Shown piece by piece: positions 24,841 to 32,841 of a stretch of DNA of 64,000 bases. The stretch comes from Pelagibacterium flavum (lineage in GTDB: Bacteria; Pseudomonadota; Alphaproteobacteria; Rhizobiales; Devosiaceae): contig NZ_CP107716.1 in NCBI RefSeq assembly GCF_025854335.1, forward strand, positions 1,543,001 through 1,607,000. Reading direction: 5' to 3'. The translations under genes were made by a program, and so were the position numbers. Every line of letters starts with the position of its first letter. The stretch's first letter is position 1. The notes below the pieces were generated by a model that had not been told where the DNA came from, made no database searches, and saw only the letters and a program-made list of their open reading frames with translations.

Positions 24841-25710
24841 TTATGCCTTTTCCAGAATCAGCGTGGCCCAGTCCTTGCGGACGATGCGGTCCTTCAGCAC
24901 CATGCCCTGACGGTTGTAGGCGGCGATGACGCGCTGCGCCTGGGTGTTGAGCAGGCCCGAGAGGATGATGGCCGCTCCGCGGTCGGCGATGCGACCGATA
25001 TCGGGCGAGAGCTCCACCAGCGGGCCAGCCAGGATATTTGCGATTATGAGATCGTAGGGCGCGTTGCCCCGGATTGTCGTGTGGTCGAGACCGGCGGCAT
25101 CGACCGGGACGATCATGTGTGAAACCCCATTGGTCCGGGCGTTTTCCCGGGTAATGCGGACAGCGAGAGGGTCGATGTCGGAGGCCAGGACCGGGAGTTT
25201 GCGGCGCTTGGCAACGGCGATGGCCAGAATGCCGGTGCCGGTGCCTATGTCTATGGGACGCATGGGTTTTTTGCGTTTGAGGACGCGTTCGATTGCCTCA
25301 AGGCAGCCCGTAGTGGTTTCGTGGTGACCGGTGCCGAAGGCCTGAGCGGCGTCGATGCGGATGGGGATGAGCCCGCGCGGCAGGGCGCCGGTCTCATGGC
25401 TGCCATAGACGTAGAAGCCGCCCGCGGTGACCGGCTTGAGGCCCTCGAGTGAGCGTGACACCCAATCGGCTTTTTCATCAATGGGTTCGATGGCAAAGCC
25501 GACGTCGCCACCGAGGATTTCGCGGGCCAGCGCCTCGAACGCAGCCAGATCGGGCGGGCTGTCGCAGGTGGCCTGGAACACCCATTCTCCGGTGTCCTCG
25601 TTCTCGTGGGCCGAGGCCGTGAGGGCCAAATCATCGCGGTCCATCACGGCATCGACCAGGGCATAGGCCTGGTCCTTGGTGAGGGGGATGGATATCTGAT
25701 CCTGGGGCAT
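24841..25710 (-). CDS. prmA: PrmA, ribosomal protein L11 methyltransferase
   Basis: SAM-dependent methyltransferase that trimethylates ribosomal protein L11. The ATG at 25710 gives 289 residues; an upstream ATG at 25770 would add 20 residues without similarity to the family. The N-terminal L11-binding domain is followed by AFGTGHHETT, the SAM-binding motif DIGTGTGILAIA and IIANILAGPL (motif IV region), all characteristic of PrmA. It converges with the small gene at 24618. Confidence 0.94.
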   Translation of the reverse strand: MPQDQISIPLTKDQAYALVDAVMDRDDLALTASAHENEDTGEWVFQATCDSPPDLAAFEALAREILGGDVGFAIEPIDEKADWVSRSLEGLKPVTAGGFYVYGSHETGALPRGLIPIRIDAAQAFGTGHHETTTGCLEAIERVLKRKKPMRPIDIGTGTGILAIAVAKRRKLPVLASDIDPLAVRITRENARTNGVSHMIVPVDAAGLDHTTIRGNAPYDLIIANILAGPLVELSPDIGRIADRGAAIILSGLLNTQAQRVIAAYNRQGMVLKDRIVRKDWATLILEKA

Positions 25711-25934
25711 TGGGGTCGCTTTCACTGGACTGGCGCGGGTTGTGAAACGGGCACAGCGATAAGTCAACATTGGCGGTAAAAGCTATGGACGTGGGTGAAA
25801 TGTCGTTCCATGTTTGTTCTGGGTGTAGGTCTGAAACCGACCCAAATTTGCCATCGGGGGCGGGACGCGCGAGTGTTGTCTGTCCGGCGGAGTGATGGGT
25901 ACGATCTGGCCCGTGCCGGGAGTTTGGAGGAAAG

Positions 25935-26228
25935 ATGTATGGATTGATCGGGCGAATGATCGCGACGGAGGGCCGGCGCGAAGAGTTGATGGCTATCCTG
26001 AAAGAAAGCGCCGGCGGGCGGATGCCGGGGTGCCACAGCTATATCGTTGCGCGATGCAAGGAGCATCCTGACGGGATCTGGGTGACCGAGGTCTGGGACG
26101 ATGCCGAGAGCCACAAGGCGTCGCTGGAACTGACGGCGGTGCAGGATGCGATTGCCCAGGCGCGACCGTTGATCGTCGGGTTCGACAACCGGTTCGAGAC
26201 AGAGCCGGTGGGTGGGCTCGGGCTTTAG
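25935..26228 (+). CDS. ABM-fold putative quinol monooxygenase
   Basis: Small protein of 97 residues with the antibiotic biosynthesis monooxygenase (dimeric alpha-beta barrel) fold. Seen: the N-terminal strand YGLIGRMIATEGRREELMAIL, CHSYIVARC, and WVTEVWDDAESHKASL, which is the usual EVW..DAxxxH signature including the conserved His. YgiN-like members act on quinols, but the substrate here is unknown. GGAGGAAAG stands directly upstream of the ATG. The next gene is an AraC/GyrI regulator on the same strand. Confidence 0.88.
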   Translation: MYGLIGRMIATEGRREELMAILKESAGGRMPGCHSYIVARCKEHPDGIWVTEVWDDAESHKASLELTAVQDAIAQARPLIVGFDNRFETEPVGGLGL

Positions 26229-26419
26229 GTTGCGCGACCAGTTGGGTGATGGCAGCCTGTAAACGACAGTGTTCGCTGTCGCGGACCTTCGGTTCGGCAC
26301 ACACTGACCCAACTTCTCACAAAACCTGTAAGCGGGGCCGGAAAAGCGCAAGGGCGGTCAAGCCGGGGCGTGGCGGTTGGCGCAATGTCGGTGGTGTAAA
26401 GACATCAAGGGAAACTGCC

Positions 26420-27262
26420 GTGCGGTTCGTGGGCAAGGTGATCTGGTACATCGAGAGCAATTTCCGCAAAGGGGTTGGGCTCGATGAAATCGCAGCGGCC
26501 TGCGGCGTGTCGCGATTTCACATGTGCCGCAGCTTTGCGGCGGCAACGGGGTATCCGGTCATCGACTATCTGCGGGGCCGGCGGTTGACCGAAGCGGCCC
26601 GGCAGCTCGCGGCGGGCGCGCCAAGCATACTCGATGTGGCGCTACAAGCCGGATACGGGTCCCATGAAGCCTTTACCCGCGCCTTTCGCGACCGGTTCGG
26701 GGTAACGCCCGAGACGGTGAGGGATGGAGGCGCGGTGGATCAAACCCTGCTTGTGGAGCCCATCAGAATGGACAGAGCAAACGAGACGACAATTGAACTG
26801 GCAGAGCCGCGGCGCGAGAAGAGCGGGCCGCTGACCATCGTCGGGCTGAGCCGACGATATAAATATCGCGAGGTGGGGGGCATCCCTGCGCAATGGGTGG
26901 AGTTTCAGCCTTTCGAGGGTACGCTGGGCGAGCAGAAGGGCCTTTGGTACGGGGTATGCGACGGGTTCAACGAAACCGAGGGGACCTTTCGCTACACCTG
27001 CGGGGTCGCCGTCGAGCAACCGGGAGACGTGCCCGCAGAACTTGAGGTCATCAAACTGGCTGCCCGATCTTACCTTGCCTTTGCGCACAAGGGGCATATC
27101 TCGGAGTTGCGGCACACGATGAATGCGATCTGGAGCCAATATATGCCGGTTAGTCCCGACAAGCCCGATGGCGATGCGCCAATGTTCGAGCTTTATGATG
27201 AAAAGTTCGACCCCAGGACCGGACATGGTGGATTGGAAATCTGGATTCCGATCAAGGGGTAA
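26420..27262 (+). CDS. AraC family regulator with GyrI-like ligand domain
   Basis: Transcriptional regulator with an N-terminal AraC-type double helix-turn-helix (VIWYIESNFRKGVGLDEIA and ILDVALQAGYGSHEAFTRAF) followed by a C-terminal GyrI/BmrR-like effector-binding domain (about residues 120-280). The frame is open further upstream, but a GTG at 26420 behind AAGGGA fits the start of the DNA-binding domain; a GTG at 26396 is an alternative. Such proteins (Rob-like) often sense small hydrophobic or cationic compounds. The target is unknown. Confidence 0.88.
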   Translation: MRFVGKVIWYIESNFRKGVGLDEIAAACGVSRFHMCRSFAAATGYPVIDYLRGRRLTEAARQLAAGAPSILDVALQAGYGSHEAFTRAFRDRFGVTPETVRDGGAVDQTLLVEPIRMDRANETTIELAEPRREKSGPLTIVGLSRRYKYREVGGIPAQWVEFQPFEGTLGEQKGLWYGVCDGFNETEGTFRYTCGVAVEQPGDVPAELEVIKLAARSYLAFAHKGHISELRHTMNAIWSQYMPVSPDKPDGDAPMFELYDEKFDPRTGHGGLEIWIPIKG

Positions 27263-27334
27263 GGCGCCGGTCTTCAACCGGTGCCTGTGGTCTGAATGGA
27301 TTGGCCGGGCCGGGATGTGGGGCAACGCATTGTC

Positions 27335-27432
27335 GTCATCCCGGACCTGATCGGGGAGGCGCTGGCGCCAGAACTTGTGGTTCAGTCTCGGGCGCTGGGG
27401 GGTACTGGATCCCGGCTCAAGGCCGGGATGAC
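27335..27432. repeat. Palindromic intergenic repeat unit
   Basis: A 98-base unit bounded by the inverted arms GTCATCCCGG (27335-27344) and CCGGGATGAC (27423-27432). Inside its right end lies a complete hairpin, ATCCCGGC-TCAAG-GCCGGGAT (27409-27429). It belongs to the same style of repeat as the one at 3710-3779. It lies between the AraC-type gene and the insertion sequence. Confidence 0.75.
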
Positions 27433-27456
27433 CGAAGAGAAAGAGGCTAGAGCCTT

Positions 27457-28086
27457 TCAGTTTTTAACAGAAGCGTATCCTGCATTTTCGAGATAATTTG
27501 CGCATTCGTCTTGGCTGATGTTTGAGATGAGGTGGCCGACGTGACGCCATGTATCCTCAAGGGTGCGCATTTGGGCTTGGCGCATCCAATGCTTGATCTT
27601 GGCGAAGGCCTGCTCGATCGGGTTGAGGTCGGGCGAATAGGGCGGCAGGAACCAGAGCCTGGCACCGGCGGCCTTGATGGCTTGGCGAATGGCTGCGGCC
27701 TTGTGGCTGCCGAGATTGTCCATGACGACGATATCGCCAGGTTCCAGCACCGGCACGAGTTGCTGCTCGACATAGGCGCGGAAGCACTGACCATTGATCG
27801 GCCCGTCGAACACGCAAGGCGCCGTCAGCCGGTCGCAGCGCAATGCGGCCAAGAAGGTGAGCGTGCGCCAGTGACCATGCGGGGCAAAACCACGCAGGCG
27901 TTTGCCCTTCTGCCCCCAGCCACGCAGCGGCGCCATGTTGGTCTTGATCCATGTCTCATCAATGAACACCAGCCGCCGGGGATCGAGATCCGCCTGAAAA
28001 GACCGCCAGCGCCGTCGCCGCCGGGCTATGTCGGCACGAGCATGCTCAAGGGCGAACAGTGTTTTTTTTGAAACGAAGCCCCTCAC
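27457..28086 (-). CDS. IS630-type transposase, catalytic frame (orfB)
   Basis: Carries the DDE catalytic core: first Asp in VFIDETWIKTNM, second Asp in VVMDNLGSHKA, and the final acidic residue in PPYSPDLNPIEQAF. All three are intact. It overlaps orfA by 41 bases; by my reading it is in the +1 (equivalently -2) frame relative to orfA, so a full transposase needs slippage on the A8 run. An ATG at 28086 could alone give the 209-residue catalytic piece. Confidence 0.88.
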   Translation of the reverse strand: MRGFVSKKTLFALEHARADIARRRRRWRSFQADLDPRRLVFIDETWIKTNMAPLRGWGQKGKRLRGFAPHGHWRTLTFLAALRCDRLTAPCVFDGPINGQCFRAYVEQQLVPVLEPGDIVVMDNLGSHKAAAIRQAIKAAGARLWFLPPYSPDLNPIEQAFAKIKHWMRQAQMRTLEDTWRHVGHLISNISQDECANYLENAGYASVKN

Positions 28087-28405
28087 GGCGCAGGAATTTC
28101 CACACCGTATCGTGCGACACCTTCACCCCGCGCGCCGCCAGCTCCTCCTTCAGTCCGTGCAGCGTCAGATGCGGTCTCTGGTCAATGCGCTCAACGATGA
28201 ATGATCGGTGAGGGTCGAGAATGCGCTTGCGGTGCCCACCCATCTTGCCGGGCTCCACCGAGCCCGTAGCCCGGTAGCGCTGATGCCACTTCACCGCCGA
28301 GGAAACGGCAACACCAAAGCGGGCCGCGACAGACCGGCAGCTCTCACCGGTCTCGATCGCACCAACGACACGCTCGCGAAGATCATTGGATAGAGGTGCT
28401 GTCAT
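28046..28405 (-). CDS. IS630-type transposase, N-terminal frame (orfA)
   Basis: Encodes 119 residues forming the DNA-binding part of the transposase: a helix-turn-helix of the SCRSVAARFGVAVSSAVKWH type followed by a second winged-helix region (HLTLHGLKEELAARGVKVSH). The start at 28405 begins MTAPLSNDLRERVV, a common N-terminus in this group. The frame ends just past a run of eight A on the coding strand (28062-28069), where the catalytic frame can be joined. Confidence 0.88.
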   Translation of the reverse strand: MTAPLSNDLRERVVGAIETGESCRSVAARFGVAVSSAVKWHQRYRATGSVEPGKMGGHRKRILDPHRSFIVERIDQRPHLTLHGLKEELAARGVKVSHDTVWKFLRREGLRFKKNTVRP

Positions 28406-28527
28406 CAGATGCTGGCCTCCTTCCCAGCCGACATCTTGAATCACAAAATCCCGAACTCGGGAATCCCCAACCGATTCAATCAATGACTGAACCGCTCTAG
28501 GGCGGATCAGGCGAAAGTCGATTGATG

Positions 28528-29229
28528 CTAGCGCTCGAGGCGTTCGATCAGGGGGCGCAGTTCGGCCAGCGTTTCGATTTTGGCGAAACGGGGAGCGTTG
28601 TCGGGCTCTTCGGCGCGTTCGTAGTCCCAAGTGAGCGCGTGGGGGACGTAAGTGCCCCATCCGCCCGCTTCGATGGCGGGGAGAACGTCCGAGCGGAGGG
28701 AATTTCCAACCATCATGGCCTGTTCTGGGCCGTCGCCGTGGCGCGCGAAGGCGGTCGAATAGGTGGCGGGGGACTTGTCGGAGACGATCTCTACGGCGTT
28801 AAAAAAATCGCCCAGACCGGATTGCGCCAGCTTGCGCTCCTGATCGAACAGATCGCCCTTGGTGATCAGCACCAGTGTGTGGCTGGCGGTGAGGGCTTCA
28901 AGTGTCTCGTGGACGTGGGGCAGGGTGTTGACGGGGTGGCTGAGCATTTCGCGGCCGGCGGCAACGATGCGGGCGATGATATCGCCGGGCACCTTGCCGT
29001 CGGTGATCTCGATGGCGGTTTCAATCATCGAGAGGGTGAAGCCTTTGATGCCGAAGCCATAATGAGCGAGGTTGCGCTTTTCGGCGTCCAGCAGCCGGGC
29101 AGAGAGATGCTCGGGCTCGGCGTAATCGGCCAGCAGTTCTGCGAAATGGGCTTCGGTCAGCCGAAAGAAGTGCTCGTTTTCCCAAAGCGTGTCGTCGGCG
29201 TCAAAGCCGATTGTCGTTAGGGTGTTCAT
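28528..29229 (-). CDS. HAD-superfamily hydrolase
   Basis: Phosphatase-like protein of 233 residues. The ATG at 29229 places the nucleophile motif DADDTLW at residues 10-16 (Asp10, Asp12). Motif II Thr/Ser lies in LVLITKGD, motif III Lys in SDKSP, and motif IV in VGNSLRSDV. The cap domain is helical. The substrate cannot be told from sequence. It is the first gene to the right of the IS630 element. Confidence 0.87.
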   Translation of the reverse strand: MNTLTTIGFDADDTLWENEHFFRLTEAHFAELLADYAEPEHLSARLLDAEKRNLAHYGFGIKGFTLSMIETAIEITDGKVPGDIIARIVAAGREMLSHPVNTLPHVHETLEALTASHTLVLITKGDLFDQERKLAQSGLGDFFNAVEIVSDKSPATYSTAFARHGDGPEQAMMVGNSLRSDVLPAIEAGGWGTYVPHALTWDYERAEEPDNAPRFAKIETLAELRPLIERLER

Positions 29230-29287
29230 AGGCGCTATCTGCCACGATCCGACCGGGAACGATAGGGGGTTACTGAGATTGGATGCC

Positions 29288-30220
29288 TCAGGCCCAAGCG
29301 GTGCCGGTGGCGGCTGCCTTTTTGGCCTCGTAGAGATTCCTGTCGGCCACGACGAACAAATGCTGCGGGTCGAGTTCATAGGCTCTTGAAGCAAAAGCAA
29401 TGCCGACCGAAGCCCCGATGGGAAGCCGGTCGCCATTCCAGGGCACTGGAGAGAGAAGGCTCTGGGTCAACCAGCGCACATCGCGCTCGGTCTTGCTGGC
29501 CGAGCCAACCGGCGGAAGCAGGACCGCAAATTCGTCGCCGCCGATACGAGAAACCAGACGCGCCTGCGGAAATGCCCTTTTGAGGCGTTCGCCGAACGCG
29601 ACAAGGCAGGCATCGCCCGCGGCGTGGCCCCAGCGGTCGTTGATCTGCTTGAAGCCATCGAGATCGAACAGGATCAGCGCGCCGATTCGTCCGAGTGCCG
29701 GTTCATCGTTGGGTCTTTCAAGGAAACGTTGAAAACGCATGCGATTGGCGACCCCGGTCAAAGGATCGCATTCCGCCTGGGCGCGCAGGATTTCCCATCT
29801 CGCATGGTCCTCGGTGATGTCCTGCTTCATGCCGTACAGGGTTTCGGCCCGCCCATTTACGCTACGCACGGCTGCGTTGATCCGTATCCAGCGCTCTGTG
29901 CCGTCGGGGCGAATGATGTTTGCATCGAGCGAGAAGCTCGAGCAGGTGGCGATGGCGTGGGACCGCTTGCGGCCGAGCAATGCGCGCGAGGCTTCCGTGT
30001 ACATTTCCACGGTGGCCTGGCGCTCGGGAGGGCGTTCGCCAGAGAGGCCGAACATATCGAAGACCCCGCCGGTCCAGCTCAGCCGTTCATCTGCAAGGTT
30101 GCAGGAGAAGGCGCCCATGGGAACGATCGATGCGGCCTGCTCATAAAGGCCGAGCGAGTCAGTTTCCCGATTGCTTGTGACTGCCGGAGCGGCGGCTTCT
30201 CTCAAAAGTATGTTCTTCAT
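29288..30220 (-). CDS. PAS-GGDEF diguanylate cyclase
   Basis: Predicted to make cyclic di-GMP from two GTP. The 310 residues hold one PAS-like sensor domain (about 35-140, with WTGGVFDMFGLSGERP and the PAC-like stretch) and a GGDEF domain. The active site motif GGDEF is intact (RIGGDEFAVLLP), preceded by LILFDLDGFKQIND with the metal-binding Asp. No RxxD inhibitory site stands five residues before the motif. No membrane segment or signal peptide is seen, so the protein is cytoplasmic. Confidence 0.93.
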   Translation of the reverse strand: MKNILLREAAAPAVTSNRETDSLGLYEQAASIVPMGAFSCNLADERLSWTGGVFDMFGLSGERPPERQATVEMYTEASRALLGRKRSHAIATCSSFSLDANIIRPDGTERWIRINAAVRSVNGRAETLYGMKQDITEDHARWEILRAQAECDPLTGVANRMRFQRFLERPNDEPALGRIGALILFDLDGFKQINDRWGHAAGDACLVAFGERLKRAFPQARLVSRIGGDEFAVLLPPVGSASKTERDVRWLTQSLLSPVPWNGDRLPIGASVGIAFASRAYELDPQHLFVVADRNLYEAKKAAATGTAWA

Positions 30221-30285
30221 TGACGCCGTTCTCGGCCGCTCCCCAAATTCGGACCCAGCTTGGCATCGGCGGGTAAATGTTGCGT

Positions 30286-30735
30286 TTAACCGAGTGCGTC
30301 GTCCTCACCGAGAATGTTTGCTGTCATCTTTTTGAGCACCGCATTGGCACCGGCGACTTCCTCGGGCGAAAGTCCTTTTGTGGCCTGGGCAATGAAATCG
30401 CTGACGATGGCGGTAAGGGGGGCTTCGAGGGCCCGGCCCTTCGGCCCGAGATCGACCAGGACCGAGCGACGGTCCCTGGGGTCGGCAGTGCGCCGGAGGA
30501 GGTCCTTGGCGACCATGGAATCGACCAGCCGGGTGACCGTGGTCCGGTCTCGCAAGGACATGGCGGCCAACTGGCCCATCGATTGCGGGGCTTTGGCCCA
30601 GAGCATCATGAGCATTGCCCATTCCTCGGCCGTTATGGCGTGGCCAGCCGCCTTGAAGCGCTGCTGCACTTCGGCGCGGATGAGAAACGACAGGCGATTG
30701 ACCCAATGGGGCGTGGCGGCTTGATAGTCGAACAT
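30286..30735 (-). CDS. MarR family transcriptional regulator
   Basis: Winged helix-turn-helix repressor of 149 residues: recognition region QSMGQLAAMSLRDRTTVTRLVDSM, then the wing TADPRDRRSVLVDLG, the classical DxRxxxxxLT-like MarR stretch. It is divergent from the unknown gene at 30783, with 47 bases between the starts and an inverted repeat there, so it probably controls both. The ligand is unknown. Confidence 0.92.
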   Translation of the reverse strand: MFDYQAATPHWVNRLSFLIRAEVQQRFKAAGHAITAEEWAMLMMLWAKAPQSMGQLAAMSLRDRTTVTRLVDSMVAKDLLRRTADPRDRRSVLVDLGPKGRALEAPLTAIVSDFIAQATKGLSPEEVAGANAVLKKMTANILGEDDALG

Positions 30736-30739
30736 TTAT

Positions 30740-30752
30740 GTGTATATTACAC
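30740..30752. promoter_or_regulatory. Inverted repeat in MarR intergenic region
   Basis: GTGTA-TAT-TACAC lies five bases before the MarR start codon in the 47-base gap between the divergent genes. Short AT-rich palindromes at this place are usual MarR operators. The assignment is by position and symmetry. Confidence 0.5.
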
Positions 30753-30782
30753 TATATGTAACAGGCACGCAAAGGTGCGCTC

Positions 30783-31553
30783 ATGAATGCGAATTTCAAC
30801 ACGGGTTCCCTCACTGTCGTGGGTGAAACCGGGCGGTTTCCCAAGATCGAGCTGATCGAACCCAATGGGTACGGTTATATCGTCTTTGCGCTCGAAGTCG
30901 ATCACAGCCGCTTGCCATTCTATCTCACCCAAAGTGCCGGCAAGAGGCGGCTCCTTGAGGATCTCAAGGGGATGGCGGTCAATATCGGAGGGCTTGATGG
31001 GGTTCAGAAGGCGGTGGTGTTCAAGGCACTGATCGTGCCGCCCGGGGAAGGGCGCTACAAAAAGGCGCGTCCCGATGTGCCGCAGGCCCGGTTCGACGTT
31101 GTCGTTCTGATCGAGACCGGGACGCCAGAGCGCGCGAGAGCGCTGATTGCGACGCCGGAATTTGCCGCTCTGGAAAAGCGGGGGCGGGCGGGGGCGAAGC
31201 GTGCCGAAGTGATTGTCGGCCAGAACGCCCGACGCATCGGACCGGTCGATCACAGCCGCGACGGCGTGTTCCTGTTCAATTATTTCCTGGCGGAAAGCGG
31301 TGAGCAGAATTTGGCGGTGTGGGAATATACAGCCGGGTGGTTTGCCGACCAGACGGGTTTGGACAATTCAACGCTGGTGTTGCCCGATGCCGAGCATTCG
31401 GGCGGGTTGACGCTGATCAACCATTGTCGCTGGGACAGGTTGGGCGATGTGCTGCCCAGCCTTTTGTTCAAGCGCTCGTTCCGCGACTATGTGCTGGCCA
31501 ATTTCGACGCCAATCGCACGGCGCCCATGCCAGTGCTCTACGGGCTGGCCTAG
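30783..31553 (+). CDS. Conserved protein of unknown function beside MarR
   Basis: I cannot name this 256-residue protein. Its middle part (about 90-130, FDVVVLIETGTPERARALI) and C-terminal part (NLAVWEYTAGWFADQTG, LINHCRWDR) look like two alpha-beta barrel halves of the ABM/stress-responsive kind. That suggests a ligand- or heme-binding protein or an oxygenase, but no catalytic residues can be named. There is no signal peptide. It is divergent from a MarR gene, hence probably inducible. Confidence 0.75.
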   Translation: MNANFNTGSLTVVGETGRFPKIELIEPNGYGYIVFALEVDHSRLPFYLTQSAGKRRLLEDLKGMAVNIGGLDGVQKAVVFKALIVPPGEGRYKKARPDVPQARFDVVVLIETGTPERARALIATPEFAALEKRGRAGAKRAEVIVGQNARRIGPVDHSRDGVFLFNYFLAESGEQNLAVWEYTAGWFADQTGLDNSTLVLPDAEHSGGLTLINHCRWDRLGDVLPSLLFKRSFRDYVLANFDANRTAPMPVLYGLA

Positions 31554-31599
31554 GCTCGTAGCGGGGGATTCTTTCCGCCGAATAATCGCCAGAAGCGCG

Positions 31600-31824
31600 C
31601 TATCCGTCCAGCTTGCGTTTCAGCAGCTTGATGCGGTTGATCGCTTCGAGGCTGGTGAGGTCGTCATCATAGGCGTCGGGTTCCTCGGCGCGCTGGGCGA
31701 GGCAGAGCAGCTCGGCGGCCTGTGAGGGGGTCATGGGGCCTTCACCGGACTGGTAATCTTCATGATCGTTGACGCGGAAGGCGTCGGGATTTGCTGTGGC
31801 GATACCTGGGTGAAGGTCTGACAT
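31600..31824 (-). CDS. Small protein resembling DUF3072
   Basis: With the ATG at 31824 the product has 74 residues. PMTPSQAAELLCL followed by DDDLTSLEAINRIKLLKRKL resembles the pattern of DUF3072 proteins (MT..Q...L..L then LT..EA..RI..L). It has no membrane segment. Function is unknown. Confidence 0.65.
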   Translation of the reverse strand: MSDLHPGIATANPDAFRVNDHEDYQSGEGPMTPSQAAELLCLAQRAEEPDAYDDDLTSLEAINRIKLLKRKLDG

Positions 31825-31959
31825 GGGGGCAACTCCGCTGGGCTGAAGTGTATGCAGATTAAACACTTTGCGCGGGCCGGCGGTTCCACTCATTGATCGA
31901 TGTCAAAGAGAAATGTTGGAAGTGGCGGGAGCGGCCACAACTGGCCGCTCCATACGACT

Positions 31960-32730
31960 TTACGTTCGGGTGATCGAGACGCCGCCATCGGCCAGTACTG
32001 CTGTGCCGGTCAGAAAGCTGGACGCATCAGAAGCAAGGAAGAGGGCCGCTTGTGCCAGCTCCTCGGGTTTGCCAAGGCGCTTGAGCGCGTGCAGGCTTTC
32101 GATGAACCCGCGCATTTCCGGCGCAGCGCCTGGAAGGTTCGCCGCGTTCGACGGCGTATCGACGCCTCCGGGCAGCAGAGCGTTGGCGCGGACTCCCTGA
32201 GCGCCGTATTCGGCGGCGAGCGTCTGAACGAGGCCGACCAGCCCGGCCTTGGCAGCGGCATAGGCCGCCATGCCGGGGAAGCCGACCGTGTTGCCCACGA
32301 AGCTCGAGGTGAAAATCAACGACCCGCCCCCGCGTTTGAGCATGGCCGGGATCTGGTGACGCGAGCCGAGAAATGCGCTGGTAAGATTGGTCTCCATGAC
32401 CTCCTGCCATTCAGTGGGATCGAGATCGGTCACCGAACCCATGGCAGTGGCGGCGCCAGCGTTATTGAAGGCGATGTCGAGACCACCGAACTGGCTCGTC
32501 GCGGTGTCAACGCAAGCCTGGGCGTGGCTCTCCTCGCGCACATCGCCAGCAACGGCCACGACGCTGGCGCCGAGATTGTCGATTTGTCTTACGAGATCGT
32601 TGAGCTTGTCCTGCCGACGGCCCGAAATGACAAGGCATGCACCCTTACGAGCGAAGAGCAGCGCCGCGGCTTCGCCGATGCCCGAAGTGGCACCGGTGAT
32701 GATGGCGATTTTGTTTTTGAGCTGAGACAT
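31960..32730 (-). CDS. SDR family oxidoreductase
   Basis: Short-chain dehydrogenase/reductase of 256 residues. Classical SDR motifs are present: TGATSGIG for NAD(P) binding (about residues 11-18), NNAGA, catalytic Ser in FTSSFVG, YAAAK for the Tyr-Lys pair, and LLPGGVDTP after the active site. Arg-rich GRRQDK after beta-2 suggests NADP preference. The substrate cannot be assigned. A purine-rich GGGGAAAG stretch precedes the start. Confidence 0.92.
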   Translation of the reverse strand: MSQLKNKIAIITGATSGIGEAAALLFARKGACLVISGRRQDKLNDLVRQIDNLGASVVAVAGDVREESHAQACVDTATSQFGGLDIAFNNAGAATAMGSVTDLDPTEWQEVMETNLTSAFLGSRHQIPAMLKRGGGSLIFTSSFVGNTVGFPGMAAYAAAKAGLVGLVQTLAAEYGAQGVRANALLPGGVDTPSNAANLPGAAPEMRGFIESLHALKRLGKPEELAQAALFLASDASSFLTGTAVLADGGVSITRT

Positions 32731-32841
32731 TTCTTTCCCCGTTTGGTGTGAACGGGGATGTGGTCTCAAATCGAGTGGCCTGGCGCGACCCGGATTCTAC
32801 GGCCCGGTTTTGACAAGAAGCCATTGCCAGACCGGCGGTTT

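Larger units (their letters stand above)
27450..28497 (-). mobile_element. IS630-type insertion sequence, apparently complete
   Basis: An element of 1048 bases flanked by TA on both sides (27448-27449 and 28498-28499), the expected duplicated target of the IS630/Tc1 group; each TA lies in a CTAG. Imperfect terminal inverted repeats begin GAGCCTTTCAGTTTTT on the left and, on the other strand, GAGCGGTTCAGTCATT on the right (12 of 16 identical). Two overlapping transposase frames on the minus strand are joined at an A8 run. It lies between two genes and does not seem to break one. Confidence 0.88.

Noticed and set aside
27450..28497. The two transposase frames as a decayed IS630 pseudogene
   Set aside because: Catalytic residues, terminal repeats and TA flanks are intact, and the overlap at A8 fits known slippage designs, so I list it as a complete element with some reserve.
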